Of a DNA stretch of 47,432 nt, positions 13,391 through 23,625 are shown in pieces (the stretch's first letter is position 1; each line of letters opens with the position of its first letter). Both the position numbers and the translations under genes were made by a program. Below the pieces are notes generated by a model. That model did no database searches. It saw only the letters and a program-made list of their open reading frames with translations, and had not been told where the DNA came from. Source of the DNA: Rhodospirillaceae bacterium (GTDB lineage: Bacteria; Pseudomonadota; Gammaproteobacteria; Steroidobacterales; Rariloculaceae); contig JAHEKF010000023.1 in assembly GCA_024638465.1 (NCBI GenBank), positions 1-47,432 of the forward strand, read 5' to 3'.

Positions 13391-15688
13391 ATGGCTGCCT
13401 ATGACGTCAGTCTCGACCGGCGCAGCGTGCTCAAGGGCGCGGGGGCCCTCGTCGTCTCGATCGTGCTGCCGGGACCGGCCGCGCGCGCTGCGCCTGCCAC
13501 GGCGATCCTGAGGCCGCCGTCGCCGAGCCAGCTCGACAGTTACCTGTCGATCGCAGAAGACGGCCGGGTAACCGCGTTCTTCGGCAAGATGGATATGGGC
13601 CAGGGTGTCGATATTTCGATCGCGCAGATCGTCGCCGACGAACTGGACGTCGACTTCGAGCAGGTCTCGGTCGTCATGGGCGACACGGCGCGGACCGTTA
13701 ACCAGGGCGGCGGCAGCGGCAGCACGGGTATCGAGAGGGGCGGCGTCCCGCTGCGCAACGCCGCGGCCGAAGCGCGGCGCCTGCTGCTCGATCTCGGCTC
13801 GGAAGCGCTCGGCGTACCGAGCGATCGACTCGCGACGCTCGATGGCGCGGTGTTCGATCGCAACGATGCGTCGCGGCGAGTCGATTATCGCGAACTCATC
13901 GGCGGCCGGCATTTCGATGTAAAGCTCGAATGGAACGGTAGTTACGGCAACGGGCTGATCGCTTCCGGCATGGCAGAGCCCAAGTCGCCAGCGGACTACA
14001 AGATCGTCGGCCGTCCGTTCCCACGTCGCGATCTGCCGGATATCGTCATGGGTACCCATGAGTACGTCGTCGACGTCAAGGTGCCGGGGATGCTGCACGC
14101 GCGTGTCATTCGCCCGCCTGCGGCAGGCAGCGTACCGGTGTCCGTCGACGAGAGTTCTGTCGATCATATTCCGACCGCGCGTGTCGTTCGCGAAGGCGAC
14201 TACCTCGCGGTCGTCGCAGAACGCGAGTGGGATGCCGTGCGAGCGTCGCAACAACTCGCGGTCGAGTGGTCCGAGTCCGCCGCCGCATTCCCGGACATGG
14301 ATGAGCTGTACGACCATATTCGTGAAGCGCCTGTCGTTCGCGAAAGCGCCGGTGGCGGTCGCGCCTCCGATATTGCGCCGGACATTGAAGCGTTCAACGC
14401 CGCGCTCGGCACGGCCGACCGCGTGGTCGAAGCCGAGTACGAATTCCCGTTCCAGTCACATGCATCCATGGGTCCGGCCTGTGCCGTGTGCGACGTCCGC
14501 GAAGACAGCGCGACACTCTGGTCGGGATCGCAGAAACCGCACTACGCGGCGCAGGGCGTCGCGCGACTTCTCGGTATTCCCGAGGACAACGTGCGCGCGA
14601 TCTGGGTAACGGGACCCGGCAGCTACGGGCGCAACGACGCCGGCGATGCGGCGATGGATGCGGCACTGATATCGAGAGCGACCGGACGTCCCGTGCGCGT
14701 GCAGGGCATGCGTCACGAAGGCAGTGGCTGGGATCCGAAAGCGCCGGCATCGGTGCACCAGGTTCGCGCGGGCCTCGATGCGCGCGGCAATGTTGTCGCC
14801 TATTCGTTCCGCTCGAAAGGGTTCTCGGCGGGCGATGTGGAAAGCAACGAAAGCAATCCGAGCCACACCTATGCCGGCCTCGTCAGCGGTTGGCCGCTCG
14901 CGGCCGTGCACCGTTTTGCGAACCCGGCAGACCGCTATGAGTTGCCGCAGAAACTCCGCTACTGGCAGACGATCGCGCCGCTTTATTCCGGCGCGTCGCC
15001 GTTACGCACGGCGCATCTCAGAGATCCGCTCGGGCCGCAGATGCATTTCGCGAGCGAGTCGTTCATGGACGAACTTTCGGTAGCGGCTGGCGCGGACCCG
15101 ATCGAATTTCGGTTACGTTATCTCGGCGACACACGGGATGCCGACGTCTTGCGCGCCGCCGCGGAGCGTTATGACTGGCAGTCCCGGCCGTCGGGTGCGA
15201 CCGGGCGTTCGGGCGATGTCCTCACCGGACGCGGCGTCGCGTATACGCGCCGTAACAACTCCGTCGTCGCCGTCATTGCCGAAGTCGATGTGTTCACGGC
15301 GACCGGACGCATCTGGCCGAGACGCTTCGTCGTTGCGTCCGACCAGGGGATCGTCATGAATCCGTTGTGGCTGCGGCGAACGCTCGAGGGCAACGTCATA
15401 CACGCGACGAGCCGTGCGCTCTTCGAGGAAGTCCGCTTCTCGAACGACAACGTGACAAGTGTCGACTGGCTGAGCTACCCGATCCTCGAAATGGCCGACG
15501 CGCCCGAGGAGATCGACATCGTCCTGGTCGACCGCCCGGAACTGCCACCTTACGGTGCCGGCGAACCGTCGACGCGTACGATCACCCCGGCCATCGCGAA
15601 TGCGGTATTCGATGCAACCGGCATTCGGCTGCGCCGCGCGCCATTTACGCGCGAACGAATGCGCGACGCCCTGCGCTCCGGCACCTGA
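13391..15688 (+). CDS. Tat-exported molybdopterin-binding subunit (isoquinoline 1-oxidoreductase beta-like)
   Basis: I choose ATG 13391 (765 residues) because it places a twin-arginine signal at the N-terminus: DRRSVLKGAGALVVSIVLPG, then an alanine-rich cleavage region. Molybdopterin-site segments include KMDMGQGVDISIAQIVADEL (about residue 75), the glycine-rich VNQGGGSGSTG, GPGSYGRNDAGDAAMDAAL mid-protein, and a late catalytic glutamate E725 in YGAGEPSTRT. Family members hydroxylate N-heterocycles or oxidise aldehydes with electrons passing to [2Fe-2S] centres and, in this two-subunit subtype with no FAD protein, to cytochrome c. The order cytochrome, [2Fe-2S], molybdenum subunit fits a periplasmic respiratory dehydrogenase. 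The exact substrate cannot be told. The gene is the last of the operon. Confidence 0.92.
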   Translation: MAAYDVSLDRRSVLKGAGALVVSIVLPGPAARAAPATAILRPPSPSQLDSYLSIAEDGRVTAFFGKMDMGQGVDISIAQIVADELDVDFEQVSVVMGDTARTVNQGGGSGSTGIERGGVPLRNAAAEARRLLLDLGSEALGVPSDRLATLDGAVFDRNDASRRVDYRELIGGRHFDVKLEWNGSYGNGLIASGMAEPKSPADYKIVGRPFPRRDLPDIVMGTHEYVVDVKVPGMLHARVIRPPAAGSVPVSVDESSVDHIPTARVVREGDYLAVVAEREWDAVRASQQLAVEWSESAAAFPDMDELYDHIREAPVVRESAGGGRASDIAPDIEAFNAALGTADRVVEAEYEFPFQSHASMGPACAVCDVREDSATLWSGSQKPHYAAQGVARLLGIPEDNVRAIWVTGPGSYGRNDAGDAAMDAALISRATGRPVRVQGMRHEGSGWDPKAPASVHQVRAGLDARGNVVAYSFRSKGFSAGDVESNESNPSHTYAGLVSGWPLAAVHRFANPADRYELPQKLRYWQTIAPLYSGASPLRTAHLRDPLGPQMHFASESFMDELSVAAGADPIEFRLRYLGDTRDADVLRAAAERYDWQSRPSGATGRSGDVLTGRGVAYTRRNNSVVAVIAEVDVFTATGRIWPRRFVVASDQGIVMNPLWLRRTLEGNVIHATSRALFEEVRFSNDNVTSVDWLSYPILEMADAPEEIDIVLVDRPELPPYGAGEPSTRTITPAIANAVFDATGIRLRRAPFTRERMRDALRSGT

Positions 15689-15822
15689 CTCGTCTTCGAC
15701 CTCGCCGCGTTACGGGGACGGTCGCAGCCAGGCAGCGGTTATGGTCGGGCCCGGAGAGTTTGTTTCGAGGCCAGCTCGAACCGCGCCCTGTCACGGTCAA
15801 TCCGGTCGAGCCCGACGGCGCG

Positions 15823-15848
15823 TCGGTCCCTTTATGCAAAGGGACCGA
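15823..15848. repeat. Perfect 11-bp stem hairpin with 4-base loop
   Basis: The arms TCGGTCCCTTT and AAAGGGACCGA are exact reverse complements around a loop ATGC. It lies 135 bases past the end of the last cluster gene. No T-run follows on either strand, so it is not a standard intrinsic terminator. It could be a factor-assisted terminator, a processing site or part of a repeat family. Confidence 0.7.
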
Positions 15849-15930
15849 TTCCCTCATTCACACCGCCGGCGTGCGGGGCTCGCACGACTCGCCTCTCGGC
15901 TCGGGTGCGAGTGCTCGCTCCCGTCTCGCC

Positions 15931-15952
15931 CTCCGCGCGCTCGCGCGCGGAG
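15931..15952. repeat. Perfect 9-bp GC-only-core hairpin
   Basis: CTCCGCGCG pairs exactly with CGCGCGGAG around a CTCG loop. The stem is very stable and would fold in RNA from either strand. There is no adjoining T-run. Function unknown. Confidence 0.65.
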
Positions 15953-16220
15953 CTAATCCCGCGGCCGGGGCGTTCTCTCGGCGCACCGCCTGAAAGGGCT
16001 TCGACCGGATTAACCGCACCAGGACGCATGGCGTCACCGCCGTTCGCAACGCCGCGGTGACCGACAAAGGAGGGCCTGGAGTGTCCGTCGAGCGTCGTAG
16101 ACGAGGAGCGTGCCATGGACGGCAGTTGAGCGACGAGGACACGATTCGAGGCGAGACACGGACGTCGAGCCGAGATTAAGTGAGACGGACTCTCCGGCCC
16201 CGACCATCAACTGATACGTC

Positions 16221-16322
16221 GACCGGCCCCTTGGGGCTTCGCTAATAATTCTCCGGACTGATACCCCGGGCCCTCCCGATCACTGATGACCAGCCGGGAC
16301 CGGCCCCTCGGCGCTCCGCTGA
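16221..16322. repeat. Diverged 25-base direct repeat, two copies
   Basis: Copy 1 at 16221-16245 and copy 2 at 16298-16322 both begin GACCGGCCCCT and match at 21 of 25 positions. The copies are spaced 77 bases start to start. The bases just ahead are also similar (ATCAACTGAT against ATCACTGAT). Copy 2 can form a short hairpin (CTCGGCG with CGCTGAG, one G-T pair), partly kept in copy 1. This may be a repeat family element or a duplicated operator near the pyrG promoter. Confidence 0.55.
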
Positions 16323-16381
16323 GCGTTGCCTGGTAATTTCCGGGCCGGACCGGAAGCGGCGGTGCAGATTGCGGGTGGCGG

Positions 16382-16409
16382 TTGCGATGCAGATTTGATA
16401 GCTTGTAAT
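16382..16409 (+). promoter_or_regulatory. Candidate promoter of pyrG
   Basis: TTGCGA at 16382-16387, a 16-base spacer, and TGTAAT at 16404-16409 (five of six to the -10 consensus) would start transcription near 16416, about 100 bases ahead of the pyrG ATG. A second, weaker reading uses TTGATA at 16395-16400. The roughly 100-base leader has no recognisable attenuator. Confidence 0.42.
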
Positions 16410-16450
16410 ACCGTCTTGTACACATCAACCGAGCGACTCAAATGTCGTAG

Positions 16451-19555
<3,105 letters not shown>

Positions 19556-19562
19556 GGTAGCT

Positions 19563-19847
19563 ATGCGACTTCTGTTGGTTTCGCTGATGTTGGCCTTCCT
19601 GCTGCTGCAGGGGCGGCTGTGGCTGTCCGGAGACGGCATTCGCGAAGTCCGTCGCCTGGACGCGCAGGTCCTCGCTCGAACTGAGGAGAATAACTTGCTC
19701 GCTGCGCGTAATTCAGCATTGGAAGCGGAAGTACAGAATCTCAAGCAGGGGCTCGCTGCAGCAGAGGAAAGGGCCCGGACGGAGCTCGGCATGGTTGCCA
19801 CCGACGAGACGTTCTACCTGATCGCGCCCTATCAGCCGACGGATTAG
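19563..19847 (+). CDS. ftsB: Cell division protein FtsB
   Basis: Starting at ATG 19563 gives 94 residues, the normal size; an upstream ATG inside eno would add an implausible basic tail. It has a short cytoplasmic tail, one transmembrane helix (LLLVSLMLAFLLLQGRLWL) and a coiled coil (residues about 25-70, rich in L, E and A heptads), ending in a short periplasmic domain. FtsB bridges FtsL and FtsQ in the divisome. Position directly after eno is conserved in gammaproteobacteria. Its last four bases overlap the convergent Smr-domain gene. The ispD gene that often follows is missing. Confidence 0.93.
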   Translation: MRLLLVSLMLAFLLLQGRLWLSGDGIREVRRLDAQVLARTEENNLLAARNSALEAEVQNLKQGLAAAEERARTELGMVATDETFYLIAPYQPTD

Positions 19848-20377
19848 CGCCGTCGAAGCAATACGTACACCGCCCCGCTACCTCCATCTCTTGCACGCGC
19901 CGTTACGAATGCGAGCACCTCGTTCCACTGTGAAAGCCAGCGTTGAACGTTGCCTTTGAGAACCGGGCCACCCGGACCCGAGCGCAGCCCCTTGCCGTGG
20001 ATAACGCGAACGCAGCCAAGTCCTTCGAGCGAGGCCTCGCAGATGAATTCACGCAGCAACTGTTTCGCCTCATAGACGGTCAGCCCATGAAGATCGGCCT
20101 CGGCCTCGATACTGAATCGCCCGCGTCGGAGCTGGCGGAAAACTTTTTCGGGAACGTTAGGGCGTCGAAACGCGATCTCCTCGCCGATCTGTTCGAGCTC
20201 GTCGCGGAGAACGCTGCCGCGATCGTTGAGGCTCTCGTCCAGCATTTTCTGCCTGACCGCTTTTGCGTCTCGCGGTATCGGCTTCGGTTTTTTCGGCGTA
20301 GCAACCCGCTCGTCGCGGCGCAACGGCTTGACGCCCTGCATCGCTCTTGCGAACGCGTCACGATCTTTTTCGCTCAT
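19844..20377 (-). CDS. Smr-domain protein (SmrA/B family)
   Basis: ATG 20377 gives 177 residues; the open frame extends further only by running through the surE promoter region. The N-terminal half is charged and probably flexible. The C-terminal Smr domain shows ADLHGLTVYEAKQLL and VRVIHGKGLRS, the paired HG motifs of the family. Smr domains are nucleases or RNA/DNA-binding modules; bacterial stand-alone versions include SmrB, which cuts mRNA at collided ribosomes. Lacking the MutS2 context this is a stand-alone Smr protein, and SmrA or SmrB cannot be told apart here. It runs convergent to ftsB and divergent from surE. Confidence 0.88.
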   Translation of the reverse strand: MSEKDRDAFARAMQGVKPLRRDERVATPKKPKPIPRDAKAVRQKMLDESLNDRGSVLRDELEQIGEEIAFRRPNVPEKVFRQLRRGRFSIEAEADLHGLTVYEAKQLLREFICEASLEGLGCVRVIHGKGLRSGPGGPVLKGNVQRWLSQWNEVLAFVTARARDGGSGAVYVLLRRR

Positions 20378-20451
20378 CACGGCCGCGTCTCCTCTCGCCA
20401 GGGGGCATCCAGTATAGTTACACGATTCGTGGCGATTCCAGGGACAGGCAC

Positions 20452-21198
20452 GTGCGAATCCTGATTTCCAATGATGACGGTTACCAAGCGAGGGGGCTTC
20501 GCGAGCTTGCTGACGGCCTTGCCGACCTCGCCGAAATAACTGTCGTCGCACCGGATCGTAATCGAAGTGGCGCGAGTAATTCATTGACTCTCGATGTTCC
20601 GCTTCGGGTCGAGCGCGATGTAGATGGGTTCTATTACGTAAACGGGACACCGACGGATTGCGTCCACGTTGCGATCACCGGGCTGCTCGACGAAGAACCG
20701 GACATGGTCATTTCCGGAATCAATCACGGCGCTAATCTCGGCGATGACGTTCTCTATTCTGGCACCGTGGCAGCGGCGATGGAGGGGCGGTTTCTCGGGC
20801 TTCCCGCTGTCGCGGTCTCCCTCGCGCTCGAGGAGCGCAATAATTTTGCAGCAGCCGTCGCGGTAATTCGCCAGTGCGTCGCCCGAATGCAGGATGATCC
20901 TTTGCCCAGCGATACGATTCTGAACATCAATGTCCCGGATCTGCCGGAATCGGCGCTGCGCGGCACGAAAGCGACCCGGCTCGGGTTTCGCCATAAGGCG
21001 GAGCCCGTTATCAAGGCGCGCGATCCGAAGAACTTGCCGATCTATTGGGTCGGCCCGGCCGGCGAAGGACAGGACGTCGGACCCGGCACGGATTTTCATG
21101 CGGTCTCCAACGGCTGGATCTCGGTGTCGCCGATCAAGGTGGATCTCACGGACCATGCTGCGATTGGCAAGGTCGATTCCTGGCTGCGCGCTTTTTAG
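20452..21198 (+). CDS. surE: 5'/3'-nucleotidase SurE
   Basis: GTG 20452 places the start at VRILISNDDGY with GGGACAGG upstream; the metal-binding D8-D9 pair then sits at the usual position. The 248-residue protein also shows VVAPDRNRSGASNSLTLD and SGINHGANLGDDVLYSGTVA, both conserved parts of the active site. SurE removes phosphate from nucleoside monophosphates and aids stationary-phase survival. The pcm start codon directly follows its stop, the standard surE-pcm pair. The truD gene usually before it is absent, and the 74-base gap to the divergent Smr gene presumably holds its promoter. Confidence 0.96.
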   Translation: MRILISNDDGYQARGLRELADGLADLAEITVVAPDRNRSGASNSLTLDVPLRVERDVDGFYYVNGTPTDCVHVAITGLLDEEPDMVISGINHGANLGDDVLYSGTVAAAMEGRFLGLPAVAVSLALEERNNFAAAVAVIRQCVARMQDDPLPSDTILNINVPDLPESALRGTKATRLGFRHKAEPVIKARDPKNLPIYWVGPAGEGQDVGPGTDFHAVSNGWISVSPIKVDLTDHAAIGKVDSWLRAF

Positions 21199-21876
21199 AT
21201 GGACCAGCGCTCGCAAAGTGGAATCGGGATGACGTCCGCGCGTACCCGCGACCGGTTGATCGAGAGATTGCGTAGCGAAGGGATCGACAACGAGGCCGTC
21301 CTGGAGCGAATTCGCGCGACGCCGCGGCATTTGTTCGTTGACGAAGCACTCGCAAGCCGCGCCTATGAGGATACGGCACTGCCGATCGGTTTTGGGCAGA
21401 CGATTTCACAGCCATATATCGTTGCGTCGATGACCGCCGCCTTGATTCGCGACGTTCCACCGGGCGAGACGCTCGATAAAGTGCTCGAGATCGGCACGGG
21501 CTGCGGTTACCAAACCGCCATACTTTCTCCCTTCGTAAAGCACATCTACAGCATCGAACGCATTCGACCGCTGTTCCAGCGAATGAGTGAACGTCTGCGA
21601 AGTCTCGGTGTTAATAATGTGACGCTCCGATGCGCGGACGGCTGGCAAGGCTGGCAAAGTCAGGCTCCTTTCGACGGCATCATCGTCGCTGCAGCGCCGC
21701 CCGAGATACCGCAGGATCTGCTTGCGCAACTTGCCGATGGCGGCAAGCTGATTATTCCCGTCGGGGGGCGAGGAGCGCAGGGCCTTCTGTGCGTTACCCG
21801 TGACGGGGATGAGTTCCGTCGCCGGGAAATGGGGTTGGTCAGCTTCGTACCGCTGGTCGAAGGAGTCGAACGTTGA
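21199..21876 (+). CDS. pcm: Protein-L-isoaspartate O-methyltransferase
   Basis: The 225-residue enzyme repairs aged proteins by methylating isoaspartate with S-adenosylmethionine. Visible motifs are the substrate-site region GFGQTISQPYIVASMTAAL, SAM motif I VLEIGTGCGYQTAIL, motif II FDGIIVAAAPPEIP and motif III LIIPVGGR. It begins immediately after the surE stop. Internal ATG 21229 is a possible alternative start, which would remove ten residues of weak conservation. Its stop overlaps the next gene by four bases (TTGA). Confidence 0.96.
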   Translation: MDQRSQSGIGMTSARTRDRLIERLRSEGIDNEAVLERIRATPRHLFVDEALASRAYEDTALPIGFGQTISQPYIVASMTAALIRDVPPGETLDKVLEIGTGCGYQTAILSPFVKHIYSIERIRPLFQRMSERLRSLGVNNVTLRCADGWQGWQSQAPFDGIIVAAAPPEIPQDLLAQLADGGKLIIPVGGRGAQGLLCVTRDGDEFRRREMGLVSFVPLVEGVER

Positions 21877-22454
21877 AAATTTTCTCCGCGCTCTATGATC
21901 GCGTCCTGAGATGGGCCGCGCATCCTCACGCGGAACGCTATTTGGCAGGCTTGAGTTTCGCGGAGTCGTCGTTTTTTCCGATTCCGCCCGATGTGATGCT
22001 CGCGCCAATGACGCTTGCCAAGCCGGAGAGCGGCTGGCGCTTTGCGTTCGTGACGACGGCAGCTTCCGTTGCCGGAGGTTTGGCCGGCTATGCGATTGGC
22101 TGGATCGCGCTCGATGCGATCGAGCCGTTTCTCATGTCGCTGGGTTACTGGGACGGCTACGTCCGCTCCACGGAATGGTTTATGGCATGGGGGTTCCTGG
22201 CAGTATTGGCGGCGGGTTTTTCGCCCATTCCTTATAAAGTGTTCACGATCGCGGCCGGCGCGCTGCACATGCTGCTGCCGGCGTTCATTGTCGCGTCAAT
22301 GATCGGTCGCGGCGGTCGCTTCTTTCTTGTCGCGGGACTCATCAAATGGGGTGGTAAACCGATGGAAAACCGACTCCGCCAGCACGTCGATGCGCTCGGT
22401 TGGGTTGTCGTCCTGCTCTGCGTCGCGCTCGTGGTGTATCTTCGTTTGCACTGA
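21873..22454 (+). CDS. YqaA/DedA-family inner membrane protein
   Basis: TTG 21873, overlapping the pcm stop and preceded by AAGGAG seven bases upstream, starts a 193-residue membrane protein. It has the SNARE-associated/VTT domain: an N-terminal re-entrant-like segment LSFAESSFFPIPPDVMLAPM, several hydrophobic helices, and the conserved loop GFSPIPYKVFTIAAGAL. The wider DedA family contains lipid flippases and proton-coupled carriers; YqaA members are unstudied in detail. Placement between pcm and nlpD suggests an envelope role. Identification as YqaA is from pattern and position. Confidence 0.9.
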   Translation: MKIFSALYDRVLRWAAHPHAERYLAGLSFAESSFFPIPPDVMLAPMTLAKPESGWRFAFVTTAASVAGGLAGYAIGWIALDAIEPFLMSLGYWDGYVRSTEWFMAWGFLAVLAAGFSPIPYKVFTIAAGALHMLLPAFIVASMIGRGGRFFLVAGLIKWGGKPMENRLRQHVDALGWVVVLLCVALVVYLRLH

Positions 22455-22469
22455 TTTTCCAGGGCAGTC

Positions 22470-23171
22470 ATGCGCGTCATCCGCTTTCGTCCGACCTCGC
22501 GCGTCTCCAGGCTTTCGCTATGGCTAGCTGGCGCTTTTCTGCTCGCCACGGGCTGCACGAGTTCTCTCGTCAACTACGAGGCGCAGACTCACGTCGTTCA
22601 GCCCGGCGAGACGCTGCTCACGATCGCCTGGCGCTACCGTCGAGACTATCGGCAGCTTGCGCGCATCAACGGTCTCGATGACCCCGACCTGATCTTCGTC
22701 GGCCAGCGGCTGCAGCTTCACGGTACGCCCGCGGCAACGTCCGCGTCGGCGCCAGCCAGCACTGCGCGGTCGCAGTCGCTGCCGCCGCCCGCGATACTGC
22801 CGCCACCAACGTGGCGCTGGCCCGCCAATGGCGAAGTCGTAAGTCGATTTGGCGCCGATTCCGGACTGGGGAATGGCATCGGTATCGCGGGGAGTCTCGG
22901 CGCCCCTGTTCATGCTGCCGCGCCGGGACGCGTTGTCTACGCCGGCAGCGGTCTGATCGGATACGGGCAGCTACTGATCATCAAGCACAACGACACCTAT
23001 CTCAGTGCCTACGGGCACAATAGCCGTCTGGTGGTTCAGCAGGGCGACAATGTTTCCAGCGGACAAATGATCGCGGAGATGGGGAACGGTCCGGCACAGC
23101 GGCCGCAACTTCATTTCGAGATTCGTCGCAACGGTGTGCCCGAGGATCCGCTGCGCCATCTGCCGCGCTGA
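22470..23171 (+). CDS. nlpD: NlpD/LppB-type lipoprotein with LysM and degenerate M23 domain
   Basis: The 233-residue lipoprotein has a signal ending in lipobox LATGC (C29), one LysM peptidoglycan-binding domain (about residues 40-85, HVVQPGETLLTIAWRYRRD), a proline/serine-rich linker, and a C-terminal LytM/M23 domain (about 112-230). The zinc site is degenerate: the usual H-x3-D is replaced in GNGIGIAG, though LHFEIR remains. NlpD of E. coli is likewise inactive and works by activating the amidase AmiC during septum splitting. CAGGG precedes ATG 22470. rpoS, which usually follows nlpD, does not follow here; the next gene is in opposite orientation and abuts its stop. Confidence 0.93.
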   Translation: MRVIRFRPTSRVSRLSLWLAGAFLLATGCTSSLVNYEAQTHVVQPGETLLTIAWRYRRDYRQLARINGLDDPDLIFVGQRLQLHGTPAATSASAPASTARSQSLPPPAILPPPTWRWPANGEVVSRFGADSGLGNGIGIAGSLGAPVHAAAPGRVVYAGSGLIGYGQLLIIKHNDTYLSAYGHNSRLVVQQGDNVSSGQMIAEMGNGPAQRPQLHFEIRRNGVPEDPLRHLPR

Positions 23172-23552
23172 TCAGGGTGGCGACGGCCCGACGAAAAGCG
23201 CTGCCACAACCCGGCGGGATTCGTGTGTCAGCACGTTATAGGTTCGGCAGGCTGCGGGCGTATCCATGATCTCCAGCCCGATACCGCTGGCAGCGACCTG
23301 AGACATGAGGGCAACATCGGGGGTCGTCAGTTCAGCGCCCGTGCCGAGCAAAATAATCTCCGGCTCGAGCGAAATTGCGGTTTCGAGATCAGCCAGCTTT
23401 AAAAGTCCGGGGGATGGAGGCTGCCAGTCCAGAATAATTCGTTCAGCCGCTACAATAAGATGCTGCCGCAGCCATTCTTCGCCGATGCACACTGCATCGG
23501 GTTCCCAGGCGCGGATCAGATTAACGTCGGAGGTTTCCAGCGTGAGTTTCAA
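23172..23552 (-). CDS. Mth938/NDUFAF3-like domain protein (DUF498)
   Basis: The 126-residue protein has the conserved core of this family: PEIILLGTGAEL, then GIGLEIMDTPAACRTYNVLT and a final RRVVAAL. The fold is known from Mth938, and the mitochondrial homologue NDUFAF3 assists respiratory complex I assembly; the role in bacteria is undefined. Its stop codon directly abuts that of nlpD. It is divergent from recJ with 73 bases between. Confidence 0.88.
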   Translation of the reverse strand: MKLTLETSDVNLIRAWEPDAVCIGEEWLRQHLIVAAERIILDWQPPSPGLLKLADLETAISLEPEIILLGTGAELTTPDVALMSQVAASGIGLEIMDTPAACRTYNVLTHESRRVVAALFVGPSPP

Positions 23553-23625
23553 TGCAGCCTCGAATCGGGTGATTCCCTGCGATTATAGGCGGGAGCGATC
23601 CCGCTTGCCGGCAAGTTACTGACCC

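Noticed and set aside
15832..16142. Two minus-strand frames of 94 residues each in the spacer
   Set aside because: Overlapping frames with low-complexity Arg/Ala/Pro composition, arising from the hairpin-rich GC sequence; no ribosome sites or recognisable families.
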